A stretch of 17,261 bases of DNA, from assembly GCA_016794445.1 (NCBI GenBank), contig JAEUKC010000169.1:1-17261 (forward strand), in the 5' to 3' direction. Made by a program: the position numbers and the translations under genes. The notes below the pieces were generated by a model, which did no database searches, was not told the origin of the DNA, and worked only from the letters and a program-made list of their open reading frames with translations. Below, piece after piece: positions 1-6,930 of this stretch. Source of the stretch: JADJMO01 sp016794445 (GTDB lineage Bacteria > Myxococcota_A > Polyangia > Polyangiales > JADJMO01). How positions within the stretch are numbered: position 1 is the first letter of the stretch; each line of letters starts with the position of its first letter.

Positions 1-184
1 CGTCGTCGAGCCCGGCGAGGTGCGCGCGGATCGCCGCGGCCTCGACCCCCGTGACGGTGAGCCCCGCCTGGCAGCAGTCGCTGCACCCGGCGTCGCACTC
101 CATCGCGGCCGCGTGGCGCAGGTGCACCCGCGCGAAGAACCCGTCGGCCTTGGCGACCAGCGCGCGGTAGTGGGCGGTGGGCAC
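1..184 (-). CDS. YkgJ-type cysteine-cluster protein, N-terminal part (runs off the left edge)
   Basis: Reading the minus strand from a GTG at 184 gives 61 codons that remain open to the window edge. Residues 30-38 contain the spacing C-x3-C-x2-C-C (C30, C34, C37, C38), the signature of the YkgJ / CxxCxxCC zinc- or iron-binding cysteine-cluster family; the biochemical role of that family is poorly defined. The frame has a stop at 215-217, so the start must lie between there and 184, and GTG 184 is the only plausible start. There is no strong ribosome binding site. Third positions are almost all G or C, as in the neighbouring genes. It is divergent from the secreted-protein operon that starts at 357. 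The rest of the protein, including any further cysteines, lies outside the window. The family assignment rests on this one motif. Confidence 0.75.
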   Translation of the reverse strand, partial: MPTAHYRALVAKADGFFARVHLRHAAAMECDAGCSDCCQAGLTVTGVEAAAIRAHLAGLDD

Positions 185-246
185 GGGAATCGGTCGCGTC
201 GGAGGCGAGGGCCGTCAAGCGTCGGGAATCCAGACACCCGTCCCGG

Positions 247-266
247 TTCGCGACAGCGAATCGCGA
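247..266. promoter_or_regulatory. Palindromic candidate enhancer (upstream activator) site
   Basis: TTCGC-GACA-GCGAA (247-260) is a perfect 5-bp inverted repeat. The hexamer TCGCGA occurs at 248-253 and again at 261-266. It lies roughly 70-85 bp before the predicted start of the sigma-54 promoter at 308-323. That is close to, but slightly nearer than, typical NtrC-type enhancer sites. The activator encoded two genes downstream is an obvious candidate ligand, which is inference. Confidence 0.4.
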
Positions 267-279
267 TCTTCACCAGTGA

Positions 280-292
280 TATCAGCTACTTG
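280..292 (+). promoter_or_regulatory. Candidate IHF binding site
   Basis: TATCAGCTACTTG matches the IHF consensus WATCAANNNNTTR at all specified positions but one (G for the last A). It sits in a locally AT-richer stretch that includes the perfect palindrome TGATATCA (277-284). It lies between the upstream palindrome and the sigma-54 promoter, where IHF normally bends DNA to bring an enhancer-bound activator to the polymerase. Confidence 0.45.
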
Positions 293-307
293 TGGCGCTG
301 GATGCGC

Positions 308-323
308 TGGCACGAGCGCTGCT
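308..323 (+). promoter_or_regulatory. Sigma-54 (-24/-12) promoter
   Basis: TGGCAC at 308-313 is a perfect -24 element. It is followed at the correct distance by CTGCT at 319-323, giving the invariant GG-N10-GC (309-310 and 321-322). The predicted transcription start is near 334. That leaves a short leader carrying a strong ribosome binding site (AAGGAGG at about 343-349) before the ATG at 357. The operon it would drive encodes its own NtrC-type activator. Confidence 0.65.
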
Positions 324-356
324 GGAGGGCAGGTGTCCCGCGAAGGAGGACGCCCC

Positions 357-992
357 ATGCTCCGATTCATCCGCACCCTGGTCCCCGCGCTCGTTCTCTC
401 CATCCCGCTCCTGGCCGGCGACGCCGTGGCCGGCGACAAGAAGCACAAGGACAAGGCCGCCGCGGTCTCGGTCGACGCCAAGTTCTCGCGCTTCGTGCTG
501 AACCCCTGGGGCAAGATCGACGGCATCCTGCTCGACGACGGCACCCTCGTGCGCGTCCACGACAAGGCCGTGAAGGACACCTCGCTCAAGGCCGGCGACG
601 CCCTGCACATCGACGCCAAGTCCAAGACGGCGGCCAACCAGAAGCTCTACGTCCACCCGCTGATCAAGAAGAACGGCGTGGTCGTGGCCGACGCCACCCA
701 GAAGCCCGAGAAGCCGGCCCAGAAGCCGAACCACGACAAGTCCAAGCTGGTCGATCTCAGCTCCACGAGCACCGTCAGCGCGCTCTTCGTCGGTCACGGG
801 GGCAAGGTCCACGGCGTCGTCCTCGCCGACGGCACCGCGGCCTACGCCGCCAAGCACGGCGATCTGAGCACCTACGGCCTCAAGAAGGGCGACGCCGTGA
901 CCGTCACCGGAAAGGGCGGCAACTACACCCTCGGCAAGGCGCTCGTCATCGAGACGATCAAGCTTCCGAACGGTGACGTGAAGAAGCCATGA
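357..992 (+). CDS. Exported protein with two tandem OB-like repeats
   Basis: The 211-residue product begins with a typical signal peptide: a basic start, a hydrophobic stretch at residues 8-20 and a likely cleavage near AVAG (23-26). The mature protein is lysine-rich, starting DKKHKDK. Two similar segments, about residues 42-87 and 140-186, share the pattern G-K-[IV]-x-G-[IV]-x-L-x-DGT, then L-K-x-GD-A and an alternating beta strand. This suggests an internal duplication of a small beta-barrel (OB-like) domain. A lysine/proline linker rich in QKPEKP-like sequence joins them. Start: the ATG at 357 has AAGGAGG 7 bases upstream and places the signal peptide at the N-terminus. The gene is followed after 10 bp by a histidine kinase, so it may be a periplasmic partner or target of that system. 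I do not recognise a named family. Confidence 0.85.
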   Translation: MLRFIRTLVPALVLSIPLLAGDAVAGDKKHKDKAAAVSVDAKFSRFVLNPWGKIDGILLDDGTLVRVHDKAVKDTSLKAGDALHIDAKSKTAANQKLYVHPLIKKNGVVVADATQKPEKPAQKPNHDKSKLVDLSSTSTVSALFVGHGGKVHGVVLADGTAAYAAKHGDLSTYGLKKGDAVTVTGKGGNYTLGKALVIETIKLPNGDVKKP

Positions 993-1002
993 TGTCGGCC
1001 CG

Positions 1003-2403
1003 ATGTCGCTCCGTGCCCGCCTCGTCCTGATCGTGTTCGTCTCGGGGGTCGCGCTCGCCGCGGCCCTCGCGGCGATCGTGGGCCTGCGGGCCTCGTCGGA
1101 CACGGCGCGGCTCGAGGCGGCGGAGGCCACGGGGCAGGGGGTCGTCGAGGGGCTCGCCGCGGCGCTCGCCGAGGAGGGGGTGTCGCTCTCCGAGGCGCCC
1201 AAGCGCAAGACCCTGGTGCGCGCGGCGACCGATGCCCTCGCCGGCACCCCGCGCGCCGTCGGTGGCTACTGCACCAAGGAGGGCATCGTCGTGCAGCTCC
1301 GCGCGCGCCAGTACCGCGACGCGCGGAGCGCCCACCTGCCCGAGCCGCAGCGCCTCGCCGTCGAGGCGGCCTGCGCGAAGGGCACCGCCGGCGCGCACCG
1401 CACCGACGCGAGCATCGAGACGCTGGTCGTCGTGCTCGCCCCCGTGCCGGGCGGCAACGCCTTCGTCTTCTACGCCGTGCGCGGCGTGCGGCAGGTGCCT
1501 CTGTTGCTGCAGATCGAAGTGATCGTGCTCGCGGCGGCCACCCTCTTGCTCGTGCTGTTCGTGGTCGACGCGCTCGTCGCCCTCCGCAAGGGCGCGGCGC
1601 AGCTCGACGCGGGGCTCAGCGCGCTCTCCACCGATCTGCGCGCGCCGATCCCCGAGCCCCGCGCCGCCGAGCTCGCGGCCATCGCGCGCGGCCTGAGCCG
1701 CATGGCGCGCTCCCTCGAGGAGGCGCAGGCGCAGAAGAAGGTCCTCGCCGACAGCCTCGCCCACGAGCAGCGCCTCGCGGGCCTCGGGCGGCTCGCCGCG
1801 GGCATGGCCCACGAGATCCGCAACCCGCTCGCCGGCATGAAGCTGCGCCTCGATCTGATGGCCGACGACCCGGCCCTCGGCGACGAGGCGCGCGTCGACG
1901 TGAAGGCGTGCCTCGCCGAGGTGGCCCGCCTCGACCGGCTCGTCCAGTCGCTCCTCGGCGTCGCGCGCAAGGGCAACGCGCCGGCGGAGGAGCTGGCCCT
2001 CCACGCGCTCGCCGACGAGCGCATCGGGCTCGTCTCGTCCACGACGGTGCGCGTGAGCCGCACGGGCGAGGCGCGCTGCACGACCGACCGCGACGCGCTC
2101 TCTCGGGTCCTCGACAACCTGATCCGCAACGCCGTCGAGGCGGCCCCTCCGGGCAGCGAGGTGCAGGTCACCGTGGCGCGCGACGCGAGCGGTGCCCACC
2201 TGCGCGTCGTCGACGAAGGCTCCGGCATCGCCGAGGCGCGCGCGGCCGAGCTGTTCGAGCCGTTCTTCACCACCACGCCCGCCGGCACCGGGCTCGGGCT
2301 CTGGATGTCCCGCTCGCTCGTCGAGACCCTGGGCGGCGCGCTCCGCTACCTGCGCGAGGACGGCCGGACGGTCTTCGTGGTCGATCTCCCCGGAGGTGCC
2401 TAG
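1003..2403 (+). CDS. Membrane sensor histidine kinase (NtrB-type partner)
   Basis: This 466-residue kinase has a membrane segment at about 7-28 and an extracytoplasmic sensor region at about 29-168 containing C90 and C124. A second membrane segment spans about 169-190, followed by a HAMP-like linker to about 245. The dimerisation/phosphorylation motif LAAGMAHEIRNPLAG carries the phospho-accepting H270. The ATPase domain shows an N box (DNLIRNAVEAA, 371-381), a G1 box (DEGSGI, 404-409), an F box (LFEPFFTT, 417-424) and a G2 box (GTGLGL, 428-433). It would autophosphorylate H270 and pass phosphate to the regulator encoded 1 bp downstream. The ATG at 1003 lies 10 bp after the preceding gene. The sensor region matches no fold I can name from sequence, so the signal is unknown. 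Confidence 0.93.
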   Translation: MSLRARLVLIVFVSGVALAAALAAIVGLRASSDTARLEAAEATGQGVVEGLAAALAEEGVSLSEAPKRKTLVRAATDALAGTPRAVGGYCTKEGIVVQLRARQYRDARSAHLPEPQRLAVEAACAKGTAGAHRTDASIETLVVVLAPVPGGNAFVFYAVRGVRQVPLLLQIEVIVLAAATLLLVLFVVDALVALRKGAAQLDAGLSALSTDLRAPIPEPRAAELAAIARGLSRMARSLEEAQAQKKVLADSLAHEQRLAGLGRLAAGMAHEIRNPLAGMKLRLDLMADDPALGDEARVDVKACLAEVARLDRLVQSLLGVARKGNAPAEELALHALADERIGLVSSTTVRVSRTGEARCTTDRDALSRVLDNLIRNAVEAAPPGSEVQVTVARDASGAHLRVVDEGSGIAEARAAELFEPFFTTTPAGTGLGLWMSRSLVETLGGALRYLREDGRTVFVVDLPGGA

Positions 2404-2404
2404 G

Positions 2405-3745
<1,341 letters not shown>

Positions 3746-3766
3746 CGCACCCTTCGGGCAGCTGGG

Positions 3767-3795
3767 TTGACATTGAATGTCGTTTTCATTAGTGT
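3767..3795 (+). promoter_or_regulatory. Sigma-70-type promoter for the feo operon
   Basis: A perfect TTGACA -35 box (3767-3772) is separated by 17 bp from TAGTGT (3790-3795), a moderate -10 box. The stretch is markedly AT-richer than its surroundings. Transcription would start at about 3801-3803, essentially on the feoA ATG at 3802, which implies a leaderless or nearly leaderless message. AGGAG at 3796-3800 is only one base from the ATG, too close to work as a normal ribosome binding site. Confidence 0.55.
3769..3791. promoter_or_regulatory. Overlapping palindrome and Fur-like operator
   Basis: GACAT-TGA-ATGTC (3769-3781) is a perfect 5-3-5 inverted repeat overlapping the -35 box. The 19 bases at 3773-3791 match a Fur-box-like sequence (TTGATAATCATTTTCATTA) at 15 of 19 positions, with the last nine identical. 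Repression by an iron-loaded Fur- or DtxR-type regulator would fit an iron(II)-uptake operon. Which regulator binds cannot be told from sequence. Confidence 0.45.
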
Positions 3796-3801
3796 AGGAG
3801 C

Positions 3802-4050
3802 ATGCCCGAAGGATGCGCTCCCACCACCCTCGATGCGGTCGCGGTCGGCGAGCGCGTGCGTGTTCTCGAGGTGAAGGGCGAGGGCAGCGTCCGGCGCCGG
3901 CTCCTCGAGATGGGCATGTGCGGGGGCGTCCACATCGAGGTCGTCCGTCGCGCGCCGTTCGGCGATCCGATCGAGCTCCGGGTGCGCGGCTATCACCTCT
4001 CCCTGCGCGCCGAGCAGGCTTCGATGGTATGCGTGCGCGCCGATACCTGA
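3802..4050 (+). CDS. feoA: FeoA, ferrous iron transport accessory protein
   Basis: This 82-residue cytoplasmic protein has the size and pattern of FeoA, an SH3-like domain thought to modulate the FeoB transporter. The family landmarks are present: RRRLLEMGMCGGVHIEVVRRAPFGDPIELRVRGYHLSLRAEQA, that is the L-x-x-MG-x-x-x-G turn, the AP-x-GDP motif (51-56) and the closing LR (68-69). It lies 21 bp before feoB in the same reading frame, separated from it by a single TGA (4048-4050). The ATG at 3802 has no usable Shine-Dalgarno, and the predicted promoter would begin transcription at about this codon. An internal start is possible but would remove the conserved first strand. The family assignment is secure from motif, size and context. 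Confidence 0.9.
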   Translation: MPEGCAPTTLDAVAVGERVRVLEVKGEGSVRRRLLEMGMCGGVHIEVVRRAPFGDPIELRVRGYHLSLRAEQASMVCVRADT

Positions 4051-4071
4051 CCGCGCCCCCGAGACTCGGCC

Positions 4072-6195
4072 TTGGCCCGTGAACCAGATCCTCTTCGCCC
4101 CGCGCGCAGCCTCGCCCTCGTAGGCAACCCGAACGCCGGCAAGACCACGCTGTTCAACGCCCTCACCGGGCTGCGGCAGAAGGTGGGCAACTACCCGGGC
4201 GTCACCGTCGAGAAGCGCGCTGGCGTCCTGCGCCTCGCGGACGATCACAGCGTCGAGGTGCTCGATCTCCCCGGCACCTACAGCCTCGTCACGATGTCGC
4301 CCGACGAGCAGGTCGTCTCCGACGTGCTGCACGGGGTGCGCGCCGACACGCCGCGACCGGACGCGATCCTCGCCGTCGTCGACGCCGACAACCTCGCGCG
4401 CAACCTGTTCCTGGTCAGCCAGATCGTCGATCTCGACGTGCCGCTGGTGGTCGCCCTCAACATGGTCGACCTCGCGGCGCGGCACGGCCACGCCGTCGAC
4501 GCGGCGCTGCTCTCGGAGGTGCTCGGGTGCGAAGTGGTGCCGGTCGTCGGCAACAAGGCAGAGGGGCTCCCCGCCCTCGTGGCCGCGGTGCGCACGGCCC
4601 GCCGACCGCACCCGGTGCAGTTCGCGGTGCCGGCCGCGATGGCCGAGGAGGAGCAGGCCCTCGGCGCGCTGATCGTGGAGCACGGCGGCCTCGAGGAGGC
4701 ATCGGCGCGCGTCGCTGCGCGCCGGCTGCTCGCCCACGAGCCTGGCCACGACCTCGCGCCGCTGCGCGATCACCCGACCCTCGCCGGCGCCGTCGAGGCC
4801 GCGCGCTCGCGCCTCGCGGTCGCCGGTATCGACCCGACCGAGGCCGACATCTCCGCGCGCTATCGCTGGATCGACGGGGTGGTCGACCGCGTCGTGACCC
4901 GCGCCGAGGGGCCCGCGACCCGCAGCATCACCCAGCGCGTGGACGCGGTCGCGCTGCACAGGGTGTGGGGCCTCGTGCTGTTTGCCGCGCTCATGGCGGC
5001 CCTGTTCCTCACCGTGTTCTGGGTGGCCAAGCCGCTGATGGACGGGGTCAAGAGCGGCGTGGCCTGGCTCGCGCTGCGCGTGGCCGGCTCCATGGCCGAG
5101 GGCCCCCTCAAGGCGCTCGTGATCGACGGCGTGTTCGGCGGCGTCGGCGCGGTCATGGTGTTCACGCCGCAGATCGCCGTGCTGTTCCTCTCGCTCGCGG
5201 CCCTCGAGGACAGCGGCTACCTCGCGCGGGCGGCGTTCCTCATGGACCGGCTGCTCTCGCGGGTGGGCCTGCACGGCAAGAGCTTCATCCCGCTCCTCAG
5301 CTCGTTCGCCTGCGCGATCCCCGGCGTGCTCTCGACGCGCACCATCGACGACCGCCGCGATCGGCTGGCCACCATCCTGGTCGCGCCGTTCATGGGGTGC
5401 AGCGCGCGCCTGCCCATCTACGCCCTGCTCGTGGCCGCCTGCTTCCCGTCGATGGGCCCGGTGCGGCAGGCGATCCTGCTCCTCGGCCTCTACGTCGCGG
5501 GGATCGTCGCGGCCGTCCTCACCTCGCTCCTCGTCAAGCGCAAGCTCGCGCCGGCCAAGGGCTCGGCGTTCATCCTCGAGCTCCCGAGCTACAAGCGTCC
5601 ACAGGGCACCCACGTGCTCTACCAGGCGTGGACCAACACCTGGGCGTTCGTCACCCGCGCGGGCACGACGATCTGCGCGTTCAGCATCGTGCTCTGGGCG
5701 CTCATGTACTACCCGCGCCTCTCGCCCACCGAGCTCGCGCAGCACCCGACCGAGGCCACCCAGCGCGCGGCCCAGATCGAGCACAGCTACGCGGGGCGCG
5801 CGGGCCACGCCATCGAGCCGGTCGTGCGACCGCTCGGCTACGACTGGAAGATGGGCCTCGGCCTCGTGAGCGCGTACGCCGCGCGCGAGGTGTTCGTGAG
5901 CACGCTCGGCATCGCCTACCGGGTCGGCGAGGGGCGCGACGACACGACCGATCTCACGCGGGCCATGGCCGCCGACCGCTACCCCGACGGGCGCAAGGTC
6001 TGGACGCCGCTGGTGGCCACGTCGCTGATGATATGGTTCGTGCTCGCGATGCAGTGCATGAGCACGATGGCCGTGGTGCGGAGGGAGACCGGGAGCTGGC
6101 GCTGGCCGCTCGCGCAGCTCGTCTACATGAACGGCCTCGCCTACCTCGCGAGCCTGCTGATCTTCCAGATCGGCCGGCGGATCCTGGGGGCCTAG
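4072..6195 (+). CDS. feoB: FeoB, ferrous iron transporter with N-terminal G domain
   Basis: FeoB imports Fe(II) across the inner membrane. The 707-residue product has an N-terminal GTPase domain with G1 GNPNAGKTT (18-26), G2 T45 in GVTVEK, G3 DLPG (65-68) and G4 NMVD (130-133). A helical spacer precedes a polytopic membrane domain from about residue 300. It has the duplicated gate motifs, including a conserved cysteine in SFACAIPG (C414) and GCSARLPIY (C443). At 707 residues it is somewhat shorter than the roughly 770 of the E. coli protein. Start: TTG at 4072 is the only start-like codon between the in-frame feoA stop and the G1 motif. There is no Shine-Dalgarno, so translation probably couples to feoA. 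A gene for a small Cys-rich protein follows 2 bp after the stop. Confidence 0.93.
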   Translation: MAREPDPLRPARSLALVGNPNAGKTTLFNALTGLRQKVGNYPGVTVEKRAGVLRLADDHSVEVLDLPGTYSLVTMSPDEQVVSDVLHGVRADTPRPDAILAVVDADNLARNLFLVSQIVDLDVPLVVALNMVDLAARHGHAVDAALLSEVLGCEVVPVVGNKAEGLPALVAAVRTARRPHPVQFAVPAAMAEEEQALGALIVEHGGLEEASARVAARRLLAHEPGHDLAPLRDHPTLAGAVEAARSRLAVAGIDPTEADISARYRWIDGVVDRVVTRAEGPATRSITQRVDAVALHRVWGLVLFAALMAALFLTVFWVAKPLMDGVKSGVAWLALRVAGSMAEGPLKALVIDGVFGGVGAVMVFTPQIAVLFLSLAALEDSGYLARAAFLMDRLLSRVGLHGKSFIPLLSSFACAIPGVLSTRTIDDRRDRLATILVAPFMGCSARLPIYALLVAACFPSMGPVRQAILLLGLYVAGIVAAVLTSLLVKRKLAPAKGSAFILELPSYKRPQGTHVLYQAWTNTWAFVTRAGTTICAFSIVLWALMYYPRLSPTELAQHPTEATQRAAQIEHSYAGRAGHAIEPVVRPLGYDWKMGLGLVSAYAAREVFVSTLGIAYRVGEGRDDTTDLTRAMAADRYPDGRKVWTPLVATSLMIWFVLAMQCMSTMAVVRRETGSWRWPLAQLVYMNGLAYLASLLIFQIGRRILGA

Positions 6196-6197
6196 GC

Positions 6198-6410
6198 GTG
6201 TCCCAGGTGATGCAGCACGTGCTCGTGGTCGGCCTCGCGCTGGCCTGCCTCGTGACGCTGGTGGTGCGGCGCGTGCGCGCGCTCCAGGGGCGCGGGCCGG
6301 CGTGCGACGGCTGCGCGAAGGGGTGCTCGTCGGAGCCGCTCGAGGGGGACGGTCGGCGGCTCGTCCCGCCGGAGGCCCTGGTGCGTCGCGCCCCGAGAAG
6401 CAGCGTTTGA
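6198..6410 (+). CDS. FeoB-associated Cys-rich membrane protein
   Basis: This small protein has up to 70 residues, with a single membrane helix (about 6-23, VLVVGLALACLVTLVV) followed by a positive RRVRAL segment. A compact cysteine motif CDGCAKGC (C36, C39, C43) follows, then a polar tail. A helix followed by C-x2-C-x3-C directly after feoB is the hallmark of the small FeoB-associated Cys-rich family, which fills the place of FeoC in many bacteria and may contact iron or FeoB. It starts 2 bp after the feoB stop at GTG 6198; ATG 6210, in the same frame, is an alternative giving 66 residues. Codon use fits the neighbours. It is easily missed because of its length and GTG start. Confidence 0.75.
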   Translation: MSQVMQHVLVVGLALACLVTLVVRRVRALQGRGPACDGCAKGCSSEPLEGDGRRLVPPEALVRRAPRSSV

Positions 6411-6432
6411 TCGGCTGCGTCGAGCTGCGGCA

Positions 6433-6447
6433 GTGACCCAACGTCAC
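6433..6447. promoter_or_regulatory. Inverted repeat upstream of the hemerythrin gene
   Basis: GTGAC-CCAAC-GTCAC is a perfect 5-5-5 inverted repeat located 72 bp before the hemerythrin start, in the 109-bp gap between the feo operon and the hemerythrin/kinase pair. It resembles the half-sites used by CRP/FNR-family dimers but has odd rather than the usual even spacing, so the binding protein is unknown. I found no clear sigma-54 or sigma-70 boxes in this gap. Confidence 0.35.
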
Positions 6448-6519
6448 AACGAAACGCAAGGGTGAGTCGGGCCAAAGCAGCCACCGATTCGGTCCGTCAC
6501 GGGGGACAGGAGGTGCCCG

Positions 6520-6927
6520 ATGGCCCTGTTCTCCTGGAGCGACGACTACTCGGTGAAGGTCCCCTCGATCGACGCGCAGCACCACCGCCTGGTGGACATG
6601 CTCAACGAGCTGCACGACGGGATGGTGGCGGGCAAGGCTGCGGAGCACGTGGCCTCGGTGCTCGATGGTCTCATCGCCTACACCGCGCAGCACTTCTCGT
6701 ACGAGGAGGAGCTGTTCGCGAAGTACGCGTACCCCGAGTCGGCGGAGCACATCGCCGAGCACCAGAAGCTGGTGGAGCAGGTGGTCGCGTTCAAGACCAA
6801 GCTCCTCGCGAAGGAGGCGACGATCACGATGGAGCTCGTCAAGTTCCTCAAGAACTGGCTGATCGGGCACATCCTCGGCTCGGACAAGAAGTACAGCGCA
6901 CTGCTCGTCGAGCAGCGGGTGGAGTAG
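6520..6927 (+). CDS. Bacteriohemerythrin (diiron O2-binding protein)
   Basis: This 135-residue single-domain hemerythrin is a four-helix bundle that binds oxygen, or NO, at a non-haem diiron centre in the cytoplasm. All seven expected ligands are present with correct spacing: H21 (DAQH), H58 and E62 (HFSYEE), H77 and H81 (HIAEH), and H117 and D122 (HILGSD). The N-terminal W6 and D18 are also typical. The ATG at 6520 has a strong GGAGG a few bases upstream. It lies 3 bp before the CheA-like kinase gene, so the two are almost certainly co-transcribed. It also lies just downstream of the ferrous-iron uptake operon. It could store or sense O2, NO or iron for the kinase; that link is inference. 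Confidence 0.95.
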   Translation: MALFSWSDDYSVKVPSIDAQHHRLVDMLNELHDGMVAGKAAEHVASVLDGLIAYTAQHFSYEEELFAKYAYPESAEHIAEHQKLVEQVVAFKTKLLAKEATITMELVKFLKNWLIGHILGSDKKYSALLVEQRVE

Positions 6928-6930
6928 GCC

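Larger units (their letters stand above)
3746..3817. repeat. Long-range inverted repeat bracketing the feo promoter and feoA start
   Basis: The 15-mer right after the regulator stop (3746-3760) is the reverse complement of 3803-3817 at 14 of 15 positions. The 42 bases between the arms hold the whole predicted feo promoter. The right arm covers the feoA start codon apart from its first base. In a read-through transcript the arms could pair and hide that start. In DNA they could be paired operator halves. Confidence 0.5.

Noticed and set aside
20..976. Plus-strand frame overlapping the secreted protein gene in another register
   Set aside because: It is extremely Arg/Gly-rich with no domain. 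The frame from 357 has a ribosome binding site, a signal peptide and a repeat structure.
3751..3758. Terminator hairpin with a TTCG loop after the response regulator
   Set aside because: The stem is only about 2 bp and no T tract follows. The sequence is better explained as one arm of the longer inverted repeat.
6411..6519. Sigma-54 promoter before the hemerythrin gene
   Set aside because: No GG-N10-GC with a recognisable TGGC or TTGC context was found in this gap.
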